Made by a program: the position numbers and the translations under genes. From Desulfotomaculum sp. (GTDB lineage: Bacteria; Bacillota; Desulfotomaculia; Desulfotomaculales; Nap2-2B), in NCBI GenBank assembly GCA_003485325.1, contig DMZI01000039.1:1-15665 (forward strand): a stretch of DNA of 15,665 nucleotides, written 5' to 3'. The notes beneath the pieces were generated by a model, which saw nothing but the letters and a program-made list of their open reading frames with translations, did not search any database and was not told where the DNA came from. Below are positions 1 through 6,531 of this stretch, piece after piece. How positions within the stretch are numbered: position 1 is the stretch's first letter; each line of letters opens with the position of its first letter.

Positions 1-33
1 AAATTATCCTGCCCGAAAACCTCTATAATATAC

Positions 34-54
34 AAAAGCGGCTTATCGCCGCTT
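34..54 (-). terminator. Probable Rho-independent terminator after the butyrate-kinase gene
   Basis: On the minus strand a perfect 7-bp stem (AAGCGGC / GCCGCTT, at 48-54 and 36-42) encloses a 5-nt loop. It is followed by a short T run (TTTT, then G at 33). It lies about 48 nt past the buk stop codon and is the only convincing terminator-like hairpin I see in the window. The T tract is short, so termination may be partial. Confidence 0.6.
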
Positions 55-63
55 ACCCGTTTC

Positions 64-83
64 ATTCTTATGCTATTCTTATG
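64..83. repeat. Short direct repeat downstream of buk
   Basis: ATTCTTATG occurs at 64-72 and again at 75-83 with an 11-bp period, between the buk stop and the terminator hairpin. It sits in an AT-rich stretch and may be chance. No function is claimed. Confidence 0.3.
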
Positions 84-101
84 TTATTTTAACCTATATA
101 A

Positions 102-1187
102 TCATATATAACAGTCTCCGCGATATGTTTTTAACTTTTCTTCACCCGTTAAAACACGCAGGCCGCCCTCAGCCAAGGCAAGCATTTCATCCTCACCGGG
201 GAAAATAAATACCCTGCCGATAAAGGAAATCCTGTCTCTTATCCAATTGATCAGCCTTTCCGAATAAGCCAAACCACCGGTAATTACGATGCCGTCAAGA
301 TTGCCTTTTAACACAGTCGCCATAGCCCCGATATCCTTGGCGATCTGGTAGGCCATGGCTTCAAACACAAGCAGCGCTTTTTCATCTCCGTCTTCGATCA
401 TTTCCTCAACTTCCCGGGCATCGTCAGTACCCAGGTACGCTTTTAACCCGCTTCCTCCGACTATTATATCCCTCACAGCGGAAACGCTTTGGCCCCTGGC
501 CAGGTTAACCAGCGGCAGGGTTGGAAGATTACCTGCGCGTTCCGAGGTAAAAGGCCCTTCATACAGGCCATGAGTTGAATCAATAATCCTTCCTTTTAAA
601 TGAGTACCTACGGAAATGCCCCCACCCAGATGAGCGATAACAAAGTTAAGCTCATCATAGGGCCTGCCTATTAAAGCTGCGGCCCGTCTGGCAGCTGCCT
701 TTTGGCTTAGCGCGTGGAGCACGCTGCTGCGTTCAATACCCGGAAGGCCGGATATTCTGGCCAGCGGGTGAAACTCGTCTGTGCTGGGGGGGTCAACAAC
801 AACAGCCTTAACACCGCATTCCTGGGCAATATCCTTAGATATGACAGGTCCAAGGGAGGAATCATGCTTTGCAAAACGCATGGAAAGCAGATCGTCACAC
901 ATGGCCTGGTTGACTTCATAGATCCCGCTAGGGCATGGAGTACCAACCCCGCCGCGGCTGACTACGATATCCAAAGTGCTCAGTTTAACACCATACCCGG
1001 CGATGAAGTCCAGGATCTGTTTTTTTCGCTCGGGAATTTGCCCTGCAAGATCATGGCAGGGGGACAGAAGATTTTTTTTAAACGGGATGTTGCTTCCGGC
1101 TATAAGTTCTATATTCTTATAGCAGGCTACTTTTGTAGAAGTGGAACCTACATTCATGACCAGGATGTTAAAAAAAGAAGGGGACAT
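102..1187 (-). CDS. buk: Butyrate kinase-like acyl-phosphate kinase
   Basis: A 361-residue ASKHA-fold acyl kinase, the normal length for butyrate kinase. It should interconvert an acyl phosphate plus ADP with the free acid plus ATP in the cytoplasm. Visible motifs are the phosphate-1 loop NVGSTSTK (12-19), SRGG (77-80), the stretch ARISGLPGIERSS typical of Buk (143-155), the glycine-rich HLGGGISVG (186-194), EGPFTSERAG (210-219) and the adenosine-loop GGL (304-306). Some positions differ from the Buk sequences I remember: DPPSTDEF at 132-139 where DPVVVDE is usual, and STHGLYEGPF where a NNALDG-type sequence is usual. The substrate need not be butyrate. The ATG at 1187 follows AAGGAG (1195-1200) with 7-nt spacing, and this site overlaps the stop codon of the upstream ptb-like gene, so translation is probably coupled. 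The family call is firm; the substrate is inferred. Confidence 0.88.
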   Translation of the reverse strand: MSPSFFNILVMNVGSTSTKVACYKNIELIAGSNIPFKKNLLSPCHDLAGQIPERKKQILDFIAGYGVKLSTLDIVVSRGGVGTPCPSGIYEVNQAMCDDLLSMRFAKHDSSLGPVISKDIAQECGVKAVVVDPPSTDEFHPLARISGLPGIERSSVLHALSQKAAARRAAALIGRPYDELNFVIAHLGGGISVGTHLKGRIIDSTHGLYEGPFTSERAGNLPTLPLVNLARGQSVSAVRDIIVGGSGLKAYLGTDDAREVEEMIEDGDEKALLVFEAMAYQIAKDIGAMATVLKGNLDGIVITGGLAYSERLINWIRDRISFIGRVFIFPGEDEMLALAEGGLRVLTGEEKLKTYRGDCYI

Positions 1188-1199
1188 GCTGTCACTCCT

Positions 1200-2090
1200 T
1201 TATAATAACATCGCGGAAAGAGCTATCTCAGCCACTTTCTCATCAAATCCAATAAAAGGAACGTTAACTACCACCGGTTTTGCTGTCCCGACCAGGACCC
1301 CGGCATGCGGCATCTTCCCTACAAAAGCAAGCATCTGGCTGAAGGCATAACCCGATTCTACATTGGGGACAACGTATATATCAACATCTCCGGGAACAAC
1401 ACTGTCCAGTTTTTTTCTTGCCGCCGCTTCCCTGCTGGTTGCGCAGTCTATATCAAGAGGCCCTTCTACAACCGCATCTCCAAACTGCTTGCGCTCTGAC
1501 ATTTTGGCCAGCACGGCGGCATCGACAGTTGAAGGAATCCGCGGGTTAACCTTTTCAATCGCAGCCAGAACGGCAACTTTTGGCCTGTCTATTTTCAGCG
1601 GCAAAGCAAGCTTGAGAGCGTTTTCAACAATAACACTTTTTTCCTGTAAATTGGGCAATGTATGAATGAACGTATCGGTGATCATGGTAAACCTGTTGTC
1701 CTTCGGGGACATAAGCAAAGAAACATAGCTGTATGAATTCCTCTTGGCCAGACCCTTTCCCGGATCAAGAACCAGATTTAAAAAATCCTTACGGTTTGTA
1801 TCACCCTGCATCAGGATATCCGCCCGGTTTTCTTTGATCATTTTTACAGCCAGTTTGATTGATTCAAAATCCCCCGCCTGTTCTATTAATTCAAGGTCAC
1901 TGACAACGGGCCTGTATTTTTGCGCAACTTCCGCAAGCACATCGCTGTTTCCTATGATTACAGGCCTGCAGATGTTCAGTTTAACAGCTTTAAGTAATAC
2001 ATCAATTACACTTTGATCTTTGGCCGGCGCCAGGACGACTTTTGGTTTTTCGCCCTGGCGGGGAAATTTTGAACATAGGTAGTCAAGCAT
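1200..2090 (-). CDS. Phosphate butyryltransferase-like protein, second tandem copy (motif-depleted)
   Basis: A 296-residue protein of the phosphate acetyl/butyryltransferase family, full length. It keeps the family's central segment EKVNPRIPSTVDAA (179-192) and the GPLDID motif (210-215). Other signatures have changed. The MKG of typical Ptb is MQG (94-96), the GLRTG region is GLAKRN (113-118), the ETGN..YK motif is ESGYAF (245-250), and the SRADS motif is replaced by NVPFIGFD (276-283). The Ser-Arg of that last motif corresponds to phosphate/CoA-site residues in the related Pta enzymes, so activity as a lone enzyme is doubtful. The ATG at 2090 is separated from the upstream gene's TAA by one nucleotide and no clear Shine-Dalgarno precedes it, so it is probably translated by coupling. 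It could be a partner subunit of the upstream paralogue or a divergent enzyme for another acyl-CoA. Confidence 0.82.
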   Translation of the reverse strand: MLDYLCSKFPRQGEKPKVVLAPAKDQSVIDVLLKAVKLNICRPVIIGNSDVLAEVAQKYRPVVSDLELIEQAGDFESIKLAVKMIKENRADILMQGDTNRKDFLNLVLDPGKGLAKRNSYSYVSLLMSPKDNRFTMITDTFIHTLPNLQEKSVIVENALKLALPLKIDRPKVAVLAAIEKVNPRIPSTVDAAVLAKMSERKQFGDAVVEGPLDIDCATSREAAARKKLDSVVPGDVDIYVVPNVESGYAFSQMLAFVGKMPHAGVLVGTAKPVVVNVPFIGFDEKVAEIALSAMLL

Positions 2091-2091
2091 C

Positions 2092-2985
2092 TTAATTCAG
2101 TCCCATATCTTTTTCTTTGATACGCGCTGCCAGAACTACTCCTAGAGCCATGTCCCGGACTATGGATTCGGTAAAGTCAGAGCGTGAGGGAATAGCAACC
2201 GGCCCTGCCGAACTAAGTACGGTGGCGCACCTTTTTACCGGGATAACGTAATTTAACTTGGCCATAATATTGCCGGTGTCAAGTTCGGGCACAAGAAAAA
2301 TATGCGGCAGGGACGCTTTACCGGAGTCAAATATTTCAGCAACTGAATGTTCCGGGCGGATTTCAAATCCGCCACTTCCATCGCCGTATTCCTCGCGTAG
2401 TCTTTGTGCGTCAAGGTACGATTGAAGGGCCGGGCCATAATCCCTGTTTGCGGAAAGCATGACTACCTGCGGGAACTCGTAACCAAGCAAGTTCATCAAT
2501 AAAACCGCATCTTTGATTATTTCCACTTTCGCCTCGTAGTCCGGAGCAATGTTTACTCCTACGTCGGTTACGGCAACCATATGATCACATCCTGGAACTT
2601 CCATAAGCGACGCCACACTGATATTGTTCTTGACGCCTCTTTTTTGTTCTTCTTTGATAACAGCCCGGTAGATATACGAAGTGGGAATCTGGCCTTTGCT
2701 GACCAGATCGGTTTCTTTATTAAAAAGCATAGCAATACCGTAATCGGCAATCTCCTGAGGATCGGAGCCGCTGATTTTTTTTATCTGATCGACGTTAAAA
2801 TCCAGCTCATCAGCGGCAATCTGCATCTTTTCCAAATTGCCGATAAAAAAAGGCTCAACATACCCTTCATGCCGGGCAATTTTAACAGCGCTCATAAACT
2901 CCCGGTCTTCCGGAGCCAGAACAACCAGTTTCCCCGGCCCTTTTTCTTTAGCCAGTTGATATATCTTGGCAAAGTTGTTTATCAT
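2092..2985 (-). CDS. Phosphate butyryltransferase-like protein, first tandem copy
   Basis: A 297-residue protein of the phosphate acetyl/butyryltransferase family, which moves an acyl group between CoA and phosphate. It keeps SKG (96-98), TDVG (140-143), DTGNIMAK (236-243) and PSRSDFTESI (266-275), which carries the Ser-Arg pair of the family's active site. It lacks the usual central motifs: the EKVNPKMPATLDAA segment reads ANRDYGPALQSYLDAQ (179-194), and the GPLALD position is taken by FEIRPEHSVAEIF (207-219). It is therefore the mirror image of its downstream neighbour, which keeps exactly those parts. It lies 39 nt after the IspH-S1 fusion gene with no hairpin between, so it is probably co-transcribed. 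The ATG at 2985 sits at the end of an A8 run with only a weak GGTAG-like ribosome site. The acyl substrate is unknown. Confidence 0.82.
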   Translation of the reverse strand: MINNFAKIYQLAKEKGPGKLVVLAPEDREFMSAVKIARHEGYVEPFFIGNLEKMQIAADELDFNVDQIKKISGSDPQEIADYGIAMLFNKETDLVSKGQIPTSYIYRAVIKEEQKRGVKNNISVASLMEVPGCDHMVAVTDVGVNIAPDYEAKVEIIKDAVLLMNLLGYEFPQVVMLSANRDYGPALQSYLDAQRLREEYGDGSGGFEIRPEHSVAEIFDSGKASLPHIFLVPELDTGNIMAKLNYVIPVKRCATVLSSAGPVAIPSRSDFTESIVRDMALGVVLAARIKEKDMGLN

Positions 2986-3024
2986 TTTTTTTACTACCTA
3001 TTCTAAAACTTTTTTTAAACCAGC

Positions 3025-5172
3025 CTATTTGTTTTCAAAAATATCGCCAACAACTTCACCTATGGTAACGTTCTCATCCTTTATTTCCGGCTGCGTATTT
3101 CTCGGCTTTCGAGCTTCCCGCTTTGCTTCCCGGATCGAAAGTCGGATGCGTTTCTCCTCTGGTTCAACGCTTAATACCTTAACACTGATCTCTTCGCCTT
3201 CATGAACAATTTCACCCGTTGATTCCACATGGTGATCCGCCAGGTGGGAAATATGAACCAGACCTTCAACACCGGGTTCCAGTTGAACAAAAGCGCCGAA
3301 CGGAGCAAGCCGTACTACCTTCGCTTTGACTATGCTCCCGACGGGATAATTCTCAACAACCTGCTTCCACGGATCAGGCAGCACCTGTTTTAAACTGAGG
3401 GAGATTTTCTCGTTCTCCCTGTCAAGCTGAAGTATTCTTACCTCTATTTCATCCCCAACGTTCAGCACATCTGAAGGATGATTGACACGGTACCAGGCCA
3501 TTTCAGAAATATGCAGAAGCCCGTCAACACCTCCGACATCGACAAAAGCGCCGAAATTGGTCAGCCGCCGGACTATTCCCCTTACAGTCTGCCCCTCTTC
3601 CAAACTCTCCAGGACACTCTGCTTCCGTAAAGCCCTTTCTTCCTCAAGAACAGCCTTGCGCGAAAGGATAACCTTTCTGCGGGCGCGGTTTAATTCGATC
3701 ACTCTGGATTTAACTTCTACCCCTACATACTTGTTTAAGTCTTCAACATAACCCTGCTCTACAAGTGAAGCCGGCATAAAAGCGCGCAGACCCACATCCA
3801 CCAGCAGGCCTCCCTTGATTACTTCCCTGACTACACCCTCTACAGGGCTCCCGTCATCCAGGTGAGCCTGCAAGTCGACCCAGGCCTTTTCCGCGTCCGC
3901 TCTTGCCTTGGATAGAATCAACCTGCCTTCATCATCTTCAACTTTTACTACGGTTACTTCTATCTCATCACCCAAGGAAACAATATCCTGGGGAGAAGCA
4001 GCTTCATATGCGGAAAGTTCACGGAAAGGCACAACCCCCTCCGACTTCGAGCCCACGTCGACGAGAACTTCGTCGGCGCCTACCTGCACAACAACACCTC
4101 TAACTATCTGACCCGGACTCAAGGATTTAACCTCAACAGTTTCTTCCATCCCTTCCTCGGAAACCGCATCAGGCTCATCTTTTGTATTAGAGTCCTGTAC
4201 CGCTTCATCTGTGCCGGCAGGCGTTTCCTCCGGCCTCCCGGAGACATTGACGGTCTCTTCCGAAACGTCAGCTTTTACTTCCTCTGCTTCAAGATCGTTA
4301 ACATTGCTGTTTTCATTTTTTTCATCCACAACCATCACTTCACCCAACTCCTTCATCCTTGTTTGAACTTCCTCTATTATCCAGTTCGGTGTAGACGCTC
4401 CGGCTGTCAGGCCTGCAACTTCAATACCTTTAAACCATTCTGCTTTTAAATCCCGGGCAGTTTCAACATGATATGTAGGTGTGCCCGATTCCCGGCTTAG
4501 TTCAGCCAACCTTCTGGTATTGGCGCTTGTTATTCCCCCCGCCACTACCATTACGCCTACCTGCCGGGAAAGTTCCAAAGCAGCCTGCTGTCGCATACCC
4601 GTTGCGTGACAGATAGTGTTAAAGACTTTAACAGAACCTGTCTTGCTCCGGAGAACATCTATAACAGACTGAAAATTGCTCAAAGGTTGTGTCGTCTGGG
4701 CCAACACGGCTACTTCAGGGAATGAATCCAGTAATTCTGCCTGATCAGGACCCTCCACTATTAAAGCTTGTTCCCCGGCATAGCCTATTATACCTCTTAC
4801 TTCAGGGTGCTTTTGATCACCCACGATAACTATCTGTGTCCGCCGGCCAAGATCATGCGCCAGGTTCTGCGCTCTGCGCACAAACGTACAGGTAGCGTCG
4901 ACAACATGCACCTTTAATTCTTCAAGCTTAGCCATCACTTCCGGTCCAACCCCATGGGACGGAATAATTACTGTAGATCCAACCGGAATGTCTGCCATAT
5001 TCTCAATGTCTTTTATGCCAGCCTGGGCTAATTTCTCAACGACTTGCGGATTATGAATCAAAGGACCTAAAGTATAAACCTGATTTTCTTCTTTGGCGGT
5101 ATTCCTGGCGATTTCAACCGCCCTGGTTACCCCAAAGCAGAAACCGGCTTCTTTTGCTAAACGCACTTCCAT
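3025..5172 (-). CDS. ispH: Fused HMBPP reductase (IspH) and ribosomal protein S1
   Basis: A 715-residue two-part protein. Residues 1 to about 280 are IspH (LytB), the last MEP-pathway enzyme, which reduces HMBPP to IPP and DMAPP with a [4Fe-4S] cluster. The cluster cysteines are C12, C95 and C188. Substrate and proton-relay residues H40, H73, H122, E124, S216/N218 (SANT) and S260 are all present. Residues 281-347 form an acidic, low-complexity linker. Four S1 RNA-binding repeats follow, at about 351-422, 440-505, 524-596 and 609-681; the third and fourth have the GAFV..GLVHIS/LLHIS pattern that binds mRNA or the ribosome. The fusion is known in Clostridia, so it is not a sequencing artefact. 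The ATG at 5172 follows the plsC stop by 4 nt with a weak GGTGA site. Confidence 0.95.
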   Translation of the reverse strand: MEVRLAKEAGFCFGVTRAVEIARNTAKEENQVYTLGPLIHNPQVVEKLAQAGIKDIENMADIPVGSTVIIPSHGVGPEVMAKLEELKVHVVDATCTFVRRAQNLAHDLGRRTQIVIVGDQKHPEVRGIIGYAGEQALIVEGPDQAELLDSFPEVAVLAQTTQPLSNFQSVIDVLRSKTGSVKVFNTICHATGMRQQAALELSRQVGVMVVAGGITSANTRRLAELSRESGTPTYHVETARDLKAEWFKGIEVAGLTAGASTPNWIIEEVQTRMKELGEVMVVDEKNENSNVNDLEAEEVKADVSEETVNVSGRPEETPAGTDEAVQDSNTKDEPDAVSEEGMEETVEVKSLSPGQIVRGVVVQVGADEVLVDVGSKSEGVVPFRELSAYEAASPQDIVSLGDEIEVTVVKVEDDEGRLILSKARADAEKAWVDLQAHLDDGSPVEGVVREVIKGGLLVDVGLRAFMPASLVEQGYVEDLNKYVGVEVKSRVIELNRARRKVILSRKAVLEEERALRKQSVLESLEEGQTVRGIVRRLTNFGAFVDVGGVDGLLHISEMAWYRVNHPSDVLNVGDEIEVRILQLDRENEKISLSLKQVLPDPWKQVVENYPVGSIVKAKVVRLAPFGAFVQLEPGVEGLVHISHLADHHVESTGEIVHEGEEISVKVLSVEPEEKRIRLSIREAKREARKPRNTQPEIKDENVTIGEVVGDIFENK

Positions 5173-5176
5173 CCAA

Positions 5177-5764
5177 TCACCGTTCTTTACCGCCCATTAA
5201 CTCTGAAATTTCATTCATTATTTGAAGGCTGATCACCCTGTAATTTTCTTTCAGGTCACTTTTTGTTTTTGGTTTTGAAAAGTTTAATGGCCTGCCGATA
5301 ACAACCTTTACCCTGCCAAGAAACCCTCTCGTACCTATTACGGCTACCGGAAGCACCGCCGCATTTCCATGAACAGCCAGCATAGCGGCCCCAAGGTGGG
5401 GATCCAATAGCTCGGACGTGTGGCTCCGCGTTCCTTCGGGGAAAATACCTACAACCTCTCCCTGCCTGAGAAACTGTAAAGCAGTTCGAACCGCCTTCTG
5501 ATCAGTCCCTCCGCGGCTTACAGGAAAAGCTTCGCACCATGTAATTATTGTACCAAAAGCAGGTATCGCAAAAAGCTCGGCTTTGGCCATAAAATGAACC
5601 TTGCGCTTCAGGGCGGATCCAACTGCTGCCGGATCCCAGTAGCTGACATGGTTGCTTACTATCAGCAGGCCCCCTTGCCGGGGAACATTTGCGCCGCCGG
5701 ATACTTTCATCCGGCGCAAGAGAAGAACAACTCGGCAGATAAACCGGGCAAACCAATAAAACAT
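5177..5764 (-). CDS. plsC: 1-acyl-sn-glycerol-3-phosphate acyltransferase
   Basis: A 195-residue PlsC-type acyltransferase that adds the second acyl chain to lysophosphatidate to give phosphatidate at the inner membrane face. The four blocks are visible: NHVSYWD with the catalytic H39-x4-D44, the FPVSRGG block with R84, FPEGTRS (108-114) and VLPVAV (137-142). A short hydrophobic, positively flanked N-terminus (residues 1-19) should anchor it to the membrane. Its ATG overlaps the cmk stop codon by one nucleotide (TAATG), so translation is coupled. Its position between cmk and ispH-rpsA matches a gene order I know from Clostridia. Confidence 0.93.
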   Translation of the reverse strand: MFYWFARFICRVVLLLRRMKVSGGANVPRQGGLLIVSNHVSYWDPAAVGSALKRKVHFMAKAELFAIPAFGTIITWCEAFPVSRGGTDQKAVRTALQFLRQGEVVGIFPEGTRSHTSELLDPHLGAAMLAVHGNAAVLPVAVIGTRGFLGRVKVVIGRPLNFSKPKTKSDLKENYRVISLQIMNEISELMGGKER

Positions 5765-6435
5765 TATCCGCTTCTCCTCCTGACCAGCTCCAGAATAAGT
5801 TCAACAACATCGTGAGTCTGCATCTTCGAGCTGTCAATGACTTTTGCATCAGGAGCAGGAACTAAAGGCGCTACTGCGCGGGAACTGTCCAATTTATCGC
5901 GTTCGTTTATTTCTTCTATCATATCACCCAAAGTTATTTTAAAACCCTGCCCGGCTAAATCCTTTAAACGCCTTTTTGCTCGTTCATTCGCGGAGGCGGT
6001 TAAAAATACTTTAATCTGGGCGTCCGGTACTATTACTGTACCCACATCGCGCCCTTCCATAACTACATTACTCGACCTGGCCATCCTTCTTTGCTGGTTG
6101 ACAAGCTCTTTTCTTACACCGGGTACACGTGCAACGAGGGAAACGCTCCGGGAAACTTCCGGAGCCCTTATCGCAAGGGATACTTCTTTTCCATCCATAA
6201 ACACGCGGGTACCTTCATTGTAACCGGCGGACAGTTCAATCCTGGTTGAAGCTGCAAGGTCGGTCAGCGCCTGCTCGTCCTCCAGGTTTACGTACCGCTG
6301 CAGGGCTCTTAACGTAACAGCCCGATACATTGCCCCCGTGTCAATATATATGTAATTCAATCTTTCCGCAACAATTTTAGCGACAGTGCTTTTACCGGCT
6401 CCGGCCGGCCCGTCGATTGCTATACAAAAAGGCAT
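5764..6435 (-). CDS. cmk: Cytidylate kinase
   Basis: A 223-residue (d)CMP kinase that phosphorylates CMP/dCMP with ATP to supply CDP for nucleotide and phospholipid synthesis. Counting from the ATG, it has the P-loop GPAGAGKS (9-16), the CMP-binding DTGAMYRA (32-39), GRDVGT (128-133), and the lid and arginine motif RDKLDSSR (179-186). The length is normal for the family. The frame can also start one codon earlier at a TTG (6438). I prefer the ATG at 6435 because the proteins differ by one residue and GGCGG lies 10 nt upstream, although AAAGG sits very close. The gap upstream (to aroA, about 95 nt) is the largest in the gene run and contains a promoter candidate. Confidence 0.95.
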   Translation of the reverse strand: MPFCIAIDGPAGAGKSTVAKIVAERLNYIYIDTGAMYRAVTLRALQRYVNLEDEQALTDLAASTRIELSAGYNEGTRVFMDGKEVSLAIRAPEVSRSVSLVARVPGVRKELVNQQRRMARSSNVVMEGRDVGTVIVPDAQIKVFLTASANERAKRRLKDLAGQGFKITLGDMIEEINERDKLDSSRAVAPLVPAPDAKVIDSSKMQTHDVVELILELVRRRSG

Positions 6436-6457
6436 CAACCTTTAACCGCCAGTTAAC

Positions 6458-6485
6458 ATAATATTTAGTGCAAGGAATTCGACAA
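6458..6485 (-). promoter_or_regulatory. Candidate sigma-A promoter before cmk
   Basis: On the minus strand TTGTCG (6480-6485) and TATTAT (6458-6463) are separated by 16 nt, matching the -35 at 4 of 6 and the -10 at 5 of 6 positions. The start would fall near 6451, leaving a leader of about 15 nt before cmk. AT-rich gaps give such matches by chance, so this is only a candidate. Confidence 0.35.
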
Positions 6486-6488
6486 AAT

Positions 6489-6498
6489 AAACCGGTTT
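6489..6498. repeat. Perfect 10-bp palindrome just upstream of the cmk promoter candidate
   Basis: AAACCGGTTT is self-complementary over all 10 bases and ends 3 bp before the candidate -35 box. It has no loop and no T run in the right place, so it does not look like a terminator. It could be a binding site for a dimeric regulator, or chance. Confidence 0.3.
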
Positions 6499-6531
6499 CC
6501 TGTTTTTTTAAGTAATTTTACAGCAAAAAAC

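Noticed and set aside
714..1205. A 163-codon plus-strand open frame opposite buk
   Set aside because: It lies wholly antisense to a gene with clear ASKHA motifs, and its translation shows no recognisable domain.
1200..2985. The two ptb-like genes as one gene split by a frameshift
   Set aside because: Each has its own N-terminal start region, full family length and C-terminus, so they are paralogues and not halves.
2986..3024. A terminator between ispH-rpsA and the ptb-like genes
   Set aside because: The gap has A and T runs but no GC stem, so no intrinsic terminator is supported.
5502..5849. A 115-codon minus-strand open frame across the cmk-plsC junction
   Set aside because: It overlaps two well-supported genes in another frame; its Cys/Arg-rich translation looks like a shadow.
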